A DNA stretch of 64,000 nt from Proteles cristata cristata. Lineage: Eukaryota; Chordata; Mammalia; Carnivora; Hyaenidae. How positions within the stretch are numbered: position 1 is the stretch's first letter; every line of letters starts with the position of its first letter. The notes under the pieces were generated by a model that worked only from the letters and a program-made list of their open reading frames with translations, ran no database searches and was not told the DNA's origin. Shown here piece by piece: positions 1-10,600 of this stretch. The position numbers and the translations under genes are program-made. The stretch spans positions 434,001 through 498,000 of the forward strand of contig JAESUZ010004520.1 in NCBI GenBank assembly GCA_017311185.1, in the 5' to 3' direction.

Positions 1-410
1 TAAGCATACACTAACTTCAAAAATACTTCACTTTTTGGCATTGGAGCTCAACAGAGTGAAAATCCAAAAAAACCCAGATAGTTCTAGAATCTCTTCAGCT
101 TTAAGCTCTTGGGCACTGCTGGGAGGAAAGTGCAATTTTCTTACACAATTCCAATTAGAATACAAAAGCTTTCTGTTAATTATAAGACCCAATATATTTT
201 ACATAGGTTTAACCAAAATTTTATGACCATAAAGTGTCTGTCAATAAAGAACAAGCTAAATAAATTTTGGCATATTGTGGAATGAAATATTAGCCAATTT
301 GAAGAAGGAAGTGGAGTCAAAGGACAAGACAAAAAATCTATATGTGCCTTTGGGAATGAGCCCCCGACCATGAAGACATACAGAAAAAGAGAGAGGTATA
401 TGTGCATGCT

Positions 411-436
411 CACACACACACACACATACACACACC
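411..436. repeat. (CA)n microsatellite
   Basis: Interrupted CA dinucleotide run, broken by one 'cata'. It supports no gene. The overlapping minus-strand open frames are low-complexity translations of this tract. Confidence 0.9.
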
Positions 437-620
437 ATTTTAAAAAGAAAATAATGACCACATTTAGATGTGTGTGTAAAGGCACACAAAAACATGAGAA
501 GTTAAAAAGGCAACAGCATTTTCCAATCAAAACTTGGATTTTTAATAAAAACAACACACCTCTAGAAATCTGGAAATTAACTGTTTCCTTTTTTTTTTTT
601 TACACTAAACTGAATAAAAT

Positions 621-836
621 AGAGGTGCCTGGATGGCTGAGTTGTTTAGGCTTCCAACTTCAGTTAAAGTCATGATCTCTCGGTCTGAGTTTGAGCCCCT
701 TGTTGGGCTCTGTGCTGACGGCTCAGAGCCTGGAGCCTGCTTCAGATTTTGTGTCTCCCTCTCTCTCTATGCCCATCTTCCACTTGTGCTCTGTCACTTC
801 TTGCTCTCATAAATAAATAAAACATAAAAATTTTTT
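621..836 (+). mobile_element. CanSINE (tRNA-derived carnivore SINE), diverged copy
   Basis: The order of parts seen here recurs in all SINEs of this window: a head like 'GGTGCCTGGATGGCTGAGT' (tRNA-derived, A-box region), a 'gtcatgatctc' block, a 'gagccc' B-box region, 'ctctgtgctgac', 'agcctggagcctgcttcagat', a CT-rich stretch, and an 'aaataaataaaa' tail. SINEs of this type are transcribed by RNA polymerase III and copied by L1 machinery. This copy carries many CpG-decay and point changes, so it is old. Family assignment is by recognition of the consensus. Confidence 0.93.
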
Positions 837-1184
837 TAAATTAAGTGAATAAAATAATATGCATATAATACTTTGTGTTTCAATTTTGAGGAGTAACAAA
901 AGACATGCTACAAACCTGTTATTATCATTATAATAGATTTATTCACTTTTCTTCTAAAAATAATCTTTCTTAGTGATTTTTCAACATGTGGTCTATCCAC
1001 TGTTGTTAAAACTATCTTCCTTTGGTTTCTAAAACACTGCATATTTCTCATACCTTCTAATCCCTTACACTACTTTGATTTAATTGTATTTGGTTTATAT
1101 TTGTAATCTACAATAACATAGAATTAGTCATTGAGTAATAATTTATATTCTCCTTCTCTCAACATGCACACACATGCACACCCA

Positions 1185-1330
1185 CAAAGACATCCATAAT
1201 CCTATGAAGGAAATAATATTATCCCCAACTTATGGATGAATAAAATGAAGCTGACTCGTTGAAAGTGTGAGATCACATAGCACATGCTGAAAGCAAACAC
1301 AAACACAATTCAGTCTGATTTCAGAGACTA
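1185..1330 (-). mobile_element. MIR-type ancient SINE relic
   Basis: The plus strand reads like the reverse complement of a MIR core: 'ttatccccaacttatggatg', then an 'aagctgact..ttgaaagtgtgagatcacatagc' segment that parallels 'gaaactgagg..agaggttaag..gtcacacagc'. It is highly diverged, as expected for a mammal-wide repeat that predates carnivores. Boundaries are approximate. Confidence 0.55.
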
Positions 1331-1685
1331 TGTTCTCTCATAATACCACCCTGCATCTCCCTTTCATGATGGCATTTCTCAACATTCTTACTGTCATTAT
1401 GTATAACTACCCTTTTAGAAATCTCATCCACTCCCAAGATTTGAATGTCCATTTTTCTATGAATAACACTTAAAGTTATATCTTCAGTTCTGGCATTTCC
1501 CATATAGTGAGGCTTAGTGCAGCCTCACATTGACAAGTGCACTCTCAATAGTCACATAAATAGCCATTAAGTTCAAAGTTATTTTCCCTTAATTGAAAAT
1601 CATTTCTCCCATCCCAAATCATTTTCCACCCAACAATCCTATAGCAGTCAGGCTAAATATTTTGAAAGCTTTTTTCCCCCTCTTC

Positions 1686-1705
1686 ATTCTTCACTGTAAA
1701 ATTTA
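1686..1705. repeat. TSD, left copy, of the L1 at 1706-3828
   Basis: 'attcttcactgtaaaattta' here matches 'attcttcactataaaattta' at 3829-3848 with one mismatch. The length and position fit target-primed reverse transcription. Confidence 0.85.
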
Positions 1706-2140
1706 TTATGGAGGGTTGTTTTTTTAAGTATTAATTTTTTTAAATTAACAAATAGTGTTATATTCATTTCAGGTGTGCAATATAGTGATTCAGTAATTCT
1801 ATACATTATTCCATGCTCATGAAGAGACCTGTGCTCTGGATCTCCTTTATTTCATTGCCTCCCCTCTCTCCTCGGCCTGCCCCTACTAGGGCAACAATCA
1901 GCTTGTTCTGTATATATAAGAGTTTGTTTTATTGTTTGTTTCTTTTTTCCCCCCCTTTGTTTATTCTAATGTTTTGTCTCTTAAACTTTACATGTGAGTG
2001 AAATCACATATTTGTCTTTCTCTGTTTGACTTATTACGTTTAGCATTATACCCTCTAGGTCCATCCATGTTGTTGCAAATGACAATGTCTCCTTCATTTT
2101 TGTGGCCAAGTAATATTCCATCATATATAATGGAATATTA

Positions 2141-2354
2141 TTTTTTTTAATATTTTATTTATTTCTGAGAGAGAGAGAGGCAGAGTGAGCAGGGGAGGGT
2201 CAGAGAGAAAGGGAGACACAGAATCTGAAGCAGGCTCCAGGCTCTGAGCTAGCTGTCAGCACAGAGCCCGATGCAGGGCTTGAACCCATGAACCATGAGA
2301 TCATGACCTGAGCTGAAGTCGGATGCTTAACTGACTGAGCCACCCAGGAGCCCT
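2141..2354 (-). mobile_element. CanSINE inserted in the L1
   Basis: Reverse-oriented: poly(T) and 'tttatttatttctgagag' lead into 'gctccaggctctgagctagc' and end in 'gactgagccacccaggagccc'. A perfect 10-bp TSD 'tggaatatta' at 2131-2140 and 2355-2364 interrupts the L1 text 'aagtaatattcca', so the SINE is younger than the L1. Confidence 0.95.
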
Positions 2355-2863
2355 TGGAATATTATATTTATTATTCATTTACCTGTGCATAGGCACTTGG
2401 GTTGTTTCCATATCTTGGCTATTGTAAACATGCTGCAATAAACATAGGGGTACATATATCCTTTCAAATTAGTGTTTTTTTGTATTCTTTGGGTAAACAC
2501 CCATTAGTGAAATTACAGGATCATATGGTAATTCTCTTTTTAATTTTTTAAGCATTCTCCATACTGTTTCCACAGGGGCTGTACCAATTTGCTTTCCACC
2601 AACAGTGTACAGCGTTCCTTTTTCTTCACATCTTCGTCAACACTTATTATTTCTTATGTTTTTGATTTTAGCCATTTGACAGGTGTGAGGTGATCTCACA
2701 CTGTCCCTGATGATTAATTATATTGAGCATCTTTCATATGTCTGTTACCCATTTGTATGTCTTCTTTGGAAAAATGTGTATTCAGGACCTCTGCCCATTC
2801 TTAATTAGACTTTTTTGGGTTGTTGTTGTTGTTGTTTGGTGGGATGTATAAGTTAATTATATA

Positions 2864-3041
2864 TTTATTTTTAAGGTTTTTTGGGGGAAGGAGAGGAGCA
2901 GAGAGAGAGAGAATCCCAAGCAGGCACTGCACTGTCAGTTATAGAGACCAGTATGGGGCTAGAACTCAAGAACCATGAGATTATGACCTGAAATGAAATC
3001 AAGAGTTGGATGTTTAACCAACTGAGCCACCCAGGTACCCC
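2864..3041 (-). mobile_element. CanSINE inserted in the L1, shortened
   Basis: Reverse-oriented SINE ending 'aaccaactgagccacccaggtacccc'-like. It lacks part of the CT-rich region and is about 30-40 bp shorter than neighbouring copies. Its divergence puts it among the older SINEs here. It lies only about 25 bp from the next SINE. Confidence 0.9.
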
Positions 3042-3067
3042 TATTATTTATATATTTAAATAATATT

Positions 3068-3264
3068 ATAACATTTATTTATTCTTAGAGAGATAGAGCG
3101 CACAAGAGGGGGAGGGGCAGAGAGAGAGGGAGACACAGAATCCAAAGCAGGCTCCAGACTCTGAGTTGTCAGCAGAACCCAATATGAGGCTTGAACTCAC
3201 AAACCACAAGATCATGACCAGAGCCAAAGTCTGATGCTTAACCGACTGAGCCACCCAGGCACCC
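3068..3264 (-). mobile_element. CanSINE inserted in the L1
   Basis: Reverse-oriented, ending 'cgactgagccacccaggcaccc' at 3264, after which L1 text resumes ('ttggatatatcatttgcaga'). A 75-codon open frame on the minus strand is just translated SINE and is not a gene. Confidence 0.94.
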
Positions 3265-3848
3265 AAATGCACTATATACTTTAGATTTATTGGATATATC
3301 ATTTGCAGATATCTCCTCCTATTTAGTAAGCTGCCTTGTCACATTGTTGATGGTTACCTTTGCTCTGCAAATGCTTTTAATTCTGATATAGTCTCAATAG
3401 TTTAGTTTTGCTTTGTTTCTCTAGACTGAGGAGATGTATCTAGAAAGATGTTGCAACTGCCTGTGTCAAAGAAATTACTACCCATTTTCTTCTGGAAGTG
3501 TTATGGTTTCAGATTTCACATTTAGGTCTTTAGTCCATTTTGAGTTTATTTTTGTGTCTGGTATAAAAAAGTAACCCAGTGTTATTCCTTTGCACATAGG
3601 TGTCCAGTTTTCCCAGTACCATTTATTGAAGAGACTGCCTTTCCCTATTGCATATTCTTGCCTTTTTGATCATGGATCAATTGACTATATAATTGTAGGA
3701 TTATTTCTGGGCTCTCTGTTGTGTTCCATGGATCTAGGTGTCTATTTTTGTGCCAGTACCACACTATTTTGATTACTGGGGCTTTGCAGTATATCTTGAA
3801 ATCTGGGATTTCATTCTCTTCATCCTTTATTCTTCACTATAAAATTTA

Positions 3849-4662
3849 ATCTATTACTAGTTCCTCCGCTGATCACTTTAACTTCTTTCACATTTGTCAC
3901 TTTTTATCTACTTTTACCTGCAATATTTTTATCCAAAGCCTTTATTCTGAATATCTTACTTATAAAATGATCTTTCACTTATTTTTCTTAGATCTAACTT
4001 CTGCCTTCAAATCCATGTCTTACAAAATTGTCAACATTTCTGTCAGTTATGTTTTTGATTGCATTCAAATTTTTATGTTTTGGACCAAAAAAAAATTATA
4101 GTAGTGATTTTAAACAATAAAATGTGGTATTTTCTAGACATACTTTTTAAAAACAGTTTATTAAATTGGGGCTCCTGCAGTTCTATTGTAATGGTTTCTT
4201 CAACATTCATATTATTTCTTACCATTCATTTTATCATCACTCTAAACTTGCTAAACAAAGGACTGCTTAAGGAAGCTCCCACTTTAAGAAAATACCCCAC
4301 TACTACTTAAAATACATACACAGACAGTCAGTTTTTAAATATTTACAAAACTTAAGAAATCTGTCTACCCATATTGGTTTTGTTTTTACATTGCTCATAC
4401 TGAGATCAGCAAGAAGCTAAGTAATAAGATTTCACTTCAGCAGTGCATAGAAATCAAAAGCTTTTGAAGGAAAGCATGGCGATCAATTTTGATGGGGCCT
4501 CTGTATGAAAAGTTAATATAAAAGCTGAAAATAGTTAACAAGACTTGAGATGAAGGGGATATTGGTGTTCTTTAAAGGAATAGTTTCAGGGGAAGTATCA
4601 GGGTAGAAACTAGTTGGAATGCAAGAATGGGGAATGAGCAACTACCATCTGAGTTAATAGAA
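3849..4662. other. Unique AT-rich sequence, nothing assigned
   Basis: No SINE head or tail, L1 text, LTR termini or coding-like frame is recognisable between the L1 duplication and the next DNA-transposon relic. The 83-codon open frame at 4059-4310 has a low-complexity AT-driven composition and no recognisable domain. Confidence 0.5.
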
Positions 4663-5063
4663 CAGTGGTTTTCAAACCTGGCTATAGATTAGGGTCACAT
4701 ATGCAGTTTAAAAATAAGATACTAGGGGGCACTTGGGTGGTTCAGTTGGTTAAGCATCTGATGTCGGCTCAGGTTGTGATCTCAAGGTTCATGAGTGTTT
4801 TCGGGCCTCTCATTAGGCCCTGTGCTGATGGATAGGAGCCCTGGAACCTGCTTCACATTCTGTATCTCCCTTTCTCTTTCCTTTCCCCACTGATATGCTC
4901 TCAATAAACAAACAGACAAACTTAAAAAAGAGTCTGTTTAAAAATAAGATACTAGTGCCCATGCTCTACTCTAGAACAATTGAATCAGAATTCCTGGGAT
5001 AGTAGATCAGACGTCAGTATAGCCCCATGTGATTTTAACATATAGTCAGGTTTGAAACCATTG
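4663..5063. mobile_element. MER5-like (hAT-Charlie) DNA-transposon relic split by a SINE
   Basis: It starts 'cagtggttttcaaacctggc' and ends 'tatagtcaggtttgaaaccattg', the inverted-terminal-repeat logic of MER5A-type non-autonomous hAT elements. Inner text 'tctagaacaattgaatcaga' and 'attcctgggata' also fits. A SINE with its 20-bp TSD occupies 4706-4955. Removing the SINE and one TSD copy leaves roughly 170 bp, close to MER5A length. Confidence 0.82.
4726..4935 (+). mobile_element. CanSINE inside a MER5-like element
   Basis: The head 'gggcacttgggtggttcagttgg' and a tail with 'aataaacaaacagacaaac' mark it. A perfect 20-bp TSD 'gtttaaaaataagatactag' sits at 4706-4725 and 4936-4955. The SINE body is well diverged despite the intact TSD. 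Confidence 0.95.
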
Positions 5064-5549
5064 CGTAGAGTATTCTTTTCAGGAGTCTACTGTAGATGGA
5101 AGGAGAGGAAACTTAAGGAGGAGAGTAAGAGACTTAACAATATGAAATATGAGAGAGCCAAGTGTGTCTGAACAGAAACTGAACATAGATGAGATTAGGA
5201 TCGGGTTATGGAATAACTGGAAGTACAGAGATCAAGGTCACTGGTGGAGAAAACATCCCTAAAAAGAAAATGGTGAACAGCTCATCCTCTGTGACTGGTG
5301 AGAAAGATATGAAAGTGAGTACAGTTATGATTCTGTTGTTCTTTATGTGTTATATAAGAAAAGCAGGATAAGAAATTGAGGGAAGTTGACTCATAGCCAC
5401 AATTTTCCCTAAGATGATATTCTGCTTCTGCAGTAATGGTAGTAAGGTCAGAACTTGAACAGATTGGTAAAAGTCTCAAGTAACTTTCATGGGGAAAGGT
5501 AACTGATCAAGATAATTATCAAGTAGTTCATACTGACCAGATGAGATTT
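5064..5549. other. Unique sequence, nothing assigned
   Basis: Purine-rich in places ('gaaggagaggaaacttaagg'). The two short overlapping open frames at 5189-5479 on opposite strands are chance frames. Confidence 0.5.
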
Positions 5550-5568
5550 AAAGCACCATACTCTACAG

Positions 5569-5794
5569 GGGCGCCTGGGTGGCGTAGTCGGTTAAGCGTC
5601 CGACTTTCACTTAGGTCATGATCTCACGGTTCGTGGGTTCGAGCCCCGCGTCGGGCTCTGTGCTGACTGCCAGCTCAGAGCCTGGAGCCTGTTTCAGTCT
5701 GTGACTCCCTCTCTCTCTGACCCTGCCCTGCTCACGCTGTCTCTCTCTCTCCTAGAAATAAATAAAAAATATTAAAAAAAAAGCACAAAAAAAA
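5569..5794 (+). mobile_element. Young felid-type CanSINE, near consensus
   Basis: The head 'ggggcgcctgggtggcgtag' is followed by 'tcggttaagcgtccgacttt', an intact B box 'ggttcgagcccc', and CpGs still present at 'gcgtcgggct'. A perfect 19-bp TSD 'aaagcaccatactctacag' lies at 5550-5568 and 5795-5813. It has the variant 'gactgccagctcagag...tttcagtctgtgactccc' shared with the other youngest copies here. Little CpG decay suggests a recent insertion. Confidence 0.97.
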
Positions 5795-6129
5795 AAAGCA
5801 CCATACTCTACAGAAATAGGTGATTTTCCCCAATATCAACTCTGATATCAGGATATAAGAGGAGAAAAAGAGATTGGTTAGAGAGAATCAGGGAAATAGG
5901 ACACAAGAACAGGATATCTAAACATTGAGAATGCCTGTAGAAGTTGACTCAAATAGACCATTTGTTCACTAGATGAAACGCCAAAGTTTCAAATTCGAAA
6001 TACTTTCATATGAAGTAATATCCAAGAATGGTCATGAACACTGTAAACCAAGAAATTGGTTCTATGATGTGAAGGGAAAAGATATAAGTCAAAGTATTTG
6101 AAAGCATATTATTTGTATTATTATCCATG

Positions 6130-6280
6130 CTAAAAACAATATTTAGATTGGAAGGAGGTAGTAAATATCAAATGAGAGAGACAGGGAGAAGGAATGAGTG
6201 AGAGAGGAGGAAGGAGTGAAGAAGGAAGGAAAAGAGAGGGGGAGAGGGAGAAGGCGGAGGGAGGAAGGAGATGAGAGAAT
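6130..6280. repeat. Purine-rich (GA/GGA)n tract
   Basis: From about 6175 to 6278 the plus strand is nearly all G and A ('gagagaggaggaaggagtga' and similar). Such polypurine tracts can adopt triplex structures. No coding interpretation applies. Confidence 0.85.
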
Positions 6281-6637
6281 ATGAAAAACCTGAGTTCCTC
6301 ATGTCTTAGCTTTCCAAATCCCTTCCTTTGTTTTCCTCAGTTTTTAGTTCTGATTCTCTTCTCTCTTCCCTCTTCTCAGATATTAGTGTTTCCCAAGCTT
6401 TTGCTCTTGGCCCTTTTCTTCTTTCCTTATAAGAGCCCCAATGATTCCCTTCTCTTCCCAGTGTTCCATTATTATAAATATGTTTCTAGCATCTACATTT
6501 TATATCTAGACTTGTGCTCTGTAAGCTTCAGATTCCTAGTTGTGTCTGAGTACCTCCAGCTGAGCATCTCAGAGCCAATTCGAATCCCATGTTTCTAACA
6601 CCAGGTCTTCCACCTAACTCTCTTCTTCTCTTCAGGT
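6281..6637. other. Pyrimidine-rich unique sequence
   Basis: A 105-codon open frame starts at 6281, but its product is a hydrophobic, Leu/Phe/Ser/Pro-rich translation of a CT-rich strand with no domain. I see no splice or promoter signals that would make it a gene. Confidence 0.5.
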
Positions 6638-6804
6638 GAATTCTCAACCCCGACTCCTATGAGAATCACCTGGGGCAATTTCAAATTCTGGCACTGCTCT
6701 CACATGTTGATTTAATTAATCTGGGGTGCCACCTGTGTTTGGGGATTTTTTTTTTTTTAATGTTTCAGGTGCCTCTAATATTCAGTGTGGTTTAAGAAGC
6801 ACTG
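6638..6804. mobile_element. MER5-like DNA-transposon relic
   Basis: 'attctcaaccccgactccta' and 'gagaatcacctggggcaatt' at the left, with 'ggtgcctctaat..gtttaagaagcactg' at the right, form degraded inverted ends of MER5A type. A T-run at about 6750 lies near the centre. Confidence 0.8.
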
Positions 6805-6827
6805 TAATGATTCTAGTATCAAAATTC

Positions 6828-6988
6828 TAATGTCTGGCTTCACATTAGAATTGCCAGGGGAACAATTTATACATGAAATTCCAGACCCATCCGCTTAGAA
6901 ATTGAATAAAAATTTCTGATGTTACATCTCAGGCATTAGTATTTCTTTTTACTTTTATTTATTTATTTTTAAATGTTTTATTTATTTC

Positions 6989-7030
<42 letters not shown>

Positions 7031-7284
7031 CGTGAGCAGGGGAGGGTCAGAGAGAGAGGGAGTCACAGACTGAAACGGGCTCCAGGCTCTGAGCAGGCAG
7101 TCAGCACAGAGCCCGACGCGGGGCCTGAACCCACGAACTGCGAGTTCAACTAAGCCACCGAGGCACCCCTAGTATTTCTTTTTAAATGAAGTATAGTTGA
7201 CATGCATTACAGTAGTTTCAAGGTATTAGTATTTCTCAAGGCTTCCTAGATGAAGTTTATGGGTAGCCAAGATTGAGAACATTA
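6828..7284. mobile_element. Second MER5-like relic, split by a SINE
   Basis: The left part 'cttcacattagaattgccag' with 'gacccatccgcttagaaatt', and the right part ending 'agccaagattgagaacatta', form another MER5A-like unit starting about 24 bp after the previous one. The SINE at 6952-7169 and its 15-bp TSD interrupt it. Confidence 0.75.
6952..7169 (-). mobile_element. Young-type CanSINE with a deletion near its head
   Basis: Reverse copy with an expanded (GA)n run at 6991-7027 and the youngest-subfamily variant 'gagtcacagactgaaac'. CpGs are retained at 'agcccgacgcggggcc'. TSD 'tagtatttcttttta' at 6937-6951 and 7170-7184. About 30 bp of the tRNA-like region (between 'gcgag' and 'ttcaactaagcc') are missing, so an intact A/B-box promoter is unlikely. 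Confidence 0.95.
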
Positions 7285-7475
7285 ATGAAGTGATTCCAAT
7301 CTCAATGAGTGACTATATAATTACTTTTACTGATTCAGGCCTGAGTCTTGATAAACCCTGAATTTAGCCCCACCTTCCCTCATTCTACACTCAATTAAAT
7401 ACCAAGTCTTATGTATTGTACCTTTGTAACAGATTCCTTAATAATATCTCCTCTTGGCTTTGGTTGGGTGTTGGT

Positions 7476-7672
7476 GGGGGTGCCTGGGTGGTTCAGTTGG
7501 TTGAGTGTCCAACTTTTGTTTCAGTTCAGGTCAGATTCCAGGATGTGAGATCAAGCCTTGCCTCCTGCTCTGTGCTGGGCAAGGAGCCTGCTTGAGATTC
7601 TCTCTCTTCCCCTCTCTCTGCCCCTTCACTGATCAGATTCTCCCTCTCTCAATAAAAATAAATAAATAAAAT
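7476..7672 (+). mobile_element. CanSINE, older copy
   Basis: Head 'gggtgcctgggtggttcagt', tail 'caataaaaataaataaataa'. The middle is heavily altered ('ccttgcctcctgctctgtgctgggc'-type text), closer to general carnivore SINE forms than to the young felid ones. Confidence 0.9.
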
Positions 7673-10600
7673 CTCTTGAATGTCTAATAGGCCTTTTATG
7701 CTTAACATGTGTAAAACCAACTTTTTTATAATTGCCAGCCAAAACTAAGCTTGCAAAGTTCAGAAGAATCATTTTGATATTACTTTTTCTGAAATGATAC
7801 TACAGGGGGAAAAAATCAATATTGCTGATGTGATTAAACCTAACTTATTTGAAAGATAGGGATTTTAAAAATCTGATGGGGTAAAATTTTTCTTTGGATT
7901 TTGTGTATCTATTCCCCCTCAGGATAAATTGTTAGATAATAATATTTAAGATTCTAGTATCATGAGTATACTTACATAGAATGACAGAACAAGAAATTTA
8001 TAAATGTTGTTTTTGAAAGAAAAGAGCCTATAAATCTGCTGCTTCATCTCTTTTTCATGAGTCAGGAATAGAAATTTTAAATGCCAATGAATTGCCAAAG
8101 GAAATGTGACTCATAATAAAAAGCAGGATGAAATAGTATTACATTGTGAATTTGAGGTTCCTTGAACTTGAGATGTTTTTTTGTCCACTTGCTGTCTTTT
8201 CTTTTTTTAATATTTTAAATTTAAAGCAATTATAAAAGTTATATTGCCCTCTTTGCTGTTAATATTGGCCCACATAATTTCTCAGTATGACATTGCTTTG
8301 GTTTTTTTTCTTTTTGGAAAAATGAAAACTACCCCAACGTGGGGTTCTAACACATCTTTTCAACACCTTTTTTCCTCGAGTCAATGGATTCAGTCTGCTC
8401 TGATAATATTGTAGCCGTGACATAGCACAGTCACTGCAAGGGAAAAATCAATTGTTAGTAAGAGAAGTATGTACATATTTGTGCAACTAACAAGATCTAT
8501 CACATCCAATGTTTATTTGACAGTTGTTAATATATAATATTCCATTTGCTTACTCTTCCATAAATTTGTAAATAGGCAAAGGGAAAGAACAAAAAATAAA
8601 AATATTCCTCCAGCCACACAAGTGGCTGAAAAGGCCTAATCAATATTGCCTTTCCAGTTTCCCCATAATTCTATATGTTTTGCTTTTAGAAATCTGTCTT
8701 TTAAGTATGCTATTTTTCTTAATTTGGAGTTAATCAGCTAAAATAGGTCCATCCCTTTCATTTCATCAGCGCCACAAAGTGACTGTCTGGGAGCCTGAGT
8801 TCTAATGAGGCAGCCATTCCAAACACGTACAGACAAAGCCGTGGTTTCCCTGGCAACGAGCACCATGAAAAAGCTCTTAGACAGTTATTCCCACCCTTAC
8901 ACATGAGTCCTTTTCATTTCAGTAAAGCTTCCTGTCAGAATGCATTCATCAATGTAATTTACCAACGAAGTTTGAGAGATTAAATCCCTCTCCCCCCCAA
9001 GAATTAAAAAATAAAAACTACCACTAAAAATCTGCAGCTCTCTTAGACCTGTACTCGTGCTGCCAAATGATGCTTCAAAGGAAGTGAAGGATATCATCAG
9101 ATCCCTGAATTCAGTTAGCATCACTTTGAACGTGAGATTAATTTTTATTTGATTCTTATCTGAGGACATAGAAGGTAGATGTATCAGGAGGAGGGGTAAG
9201 TGCAGTTAATCACAACCTCTAAAAGTGGGATGATCCAAAAGCAATTTTCATTAAGTAGTAAAACTTCATAAAAAACTAAAAACTGCTATACGTATCAAAT
9301 TAAGATTTATGGTATTCTTCCTAAGGATTAAACCTTTTTTTAGTGACATTTACCAAGAAAAGCAAATTCTGAAAACATGATGTTATCTTTTTCACTGATG
9401 GAATTAAGTAAAAGATTTTTGAATGAGGTACTTGAACCTACTTCCCATCTTTGTACACAGTATAACAAGGCAGGCAAAACAGGCAGCATCTTGTGTTATG
9501 TGGCATCTCAAACAAGGAGGGGAAAAAACATTGGGAAATAAAAGGAGTTCAGGTCAAAGAATTGCCCATAAATAAAACAATTGCAGCACTTTATTTGGCT
9601 TTCGTACTAGAAATCATATTCCTTCAGTTTAAAATACACCCACTGTATGTAATACGAAATGAGAATAATACACTTTAATCATTTCTAAAAATGTAGCTAG
9701 TGCCCAACAGATGCAGACAGAGTTTACACGTGAGTGATTTACCCTGGCCTCTTCATGGAGCATATATGTAGGCCTGTTTTTCAGCCAGCATGCTTCAGCA
9801 AAGGAACATTCATGTTGCCCAGGGCTGTTTCTTTATACAGTATCAAAATTACTTTTACCATAGATTAGGTTGTGTTTTAGTGCTGAGAAAAGTCTATCTT
9901 CTCTTCATTTCTGACCCATGACACCCTGAACCTTTTAATAGCATGATGAGGTCAATGCTACCACTGCAAAATAAAACAAATACGCACTGTTTTTTAAGAG
10001 ACAAGAAGAGAAATTTACATCAATAGAGAAAGCACGGTATTCTCACTACTTTTTTCACCTGAAGATTGAAAAGGAAATTCATTTCAGTTTGTAACATTGC
10101 ACCGATTGCTCCAGACACACAATGAATCAGGTCTCCTGTTGGATTACGTGGGTGTTTTTTCTTCTCTTCCCTAGTGAAATACTTCTTTGCTCATAGCTGT
10201 GGCACGCAAACTCAAATATTGTCTTTCTCAGAATGGTTTTGAAAAGTGGGTCCCCATTTTAGTGTTGTTCGCGGATAATGAAACCACAAATTTCATTAAG
10301 TATCAAAAAGAATATGGAATAAAATAACAGTGCAAAAGAAGTGACAATTTAGAATACAATAGATGAGAATTTTACTCAATGAATATGCATCAATTACTTA
10401 GAATTTGCATATTATGTGCAGGCTGCAGGGAAAAAAATGTAGTCTGTGTGTTTAAACCTCAAACTATTCCTTCCTGCTGCTTTATCTTTTCAGCACAGGA
10501 AAACATCCACATTATAAAATATAGAGCACATATTTTTAAATAGTCACATCTGCATTCTAATTGAACCAATCTGTGTCTGTAATTTATATTAGTTATCAGA

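Larger units (their letters stand above)
1706..3828 (-). mobile_element. 5'-truncated L1 retrotransposon (3'UTR and ORF2 3' part), minus strand
   Basis: The plus strand shows the reverse complement of the 3' portion of a LINE-1. Recognisable pieces include 'ccatgttgttgcaaatgac', 'tggctattgtaaacatgctg', 'gtattctttgggtaaacacc', 'ctttggaaaaatgtgtattc', 'catttaggtctttagtccat', 'tttattgaagagactgcctt' and 'ctatttttgtgccagtacca'. The T-rich start near 1720 is the complement of the poly(A) end. Near-identical 20-bp direct repeats flank it at 1686-1705 and 3829-3848 (one mismatch), so this is one 5'-truncated insertion and its ends are well fixed. Three SINEs interrupt it. The reverse-transcriptase frame is broken and no functional protein remains. 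Confidence 0.92.

Noticed and set aside
180..557. 125-codon minus-strand open frame, the longest in the window
   Set aside because: Its sequence is Cys/Val/Phe/Leu-rich because it crosses a CA microsatellite. It has no domain, no supporting splice or promoter signal, and overlaps other chance frames.
3075..3302. Similar 'AWVAQSVKHQT'-type short proteins at several loci
   Set aside because: These recur because the same SINE is translated each time (also at 14,590, 22,747, 34,492, 44,997, 51,279). They are not a gene family.
8897..9169. 90-codon minus-strand frame near the RFX-like site
   Set aside because: No domain, and the start codon context and flanks show no splice signals. The segment is better explained as non-coding.
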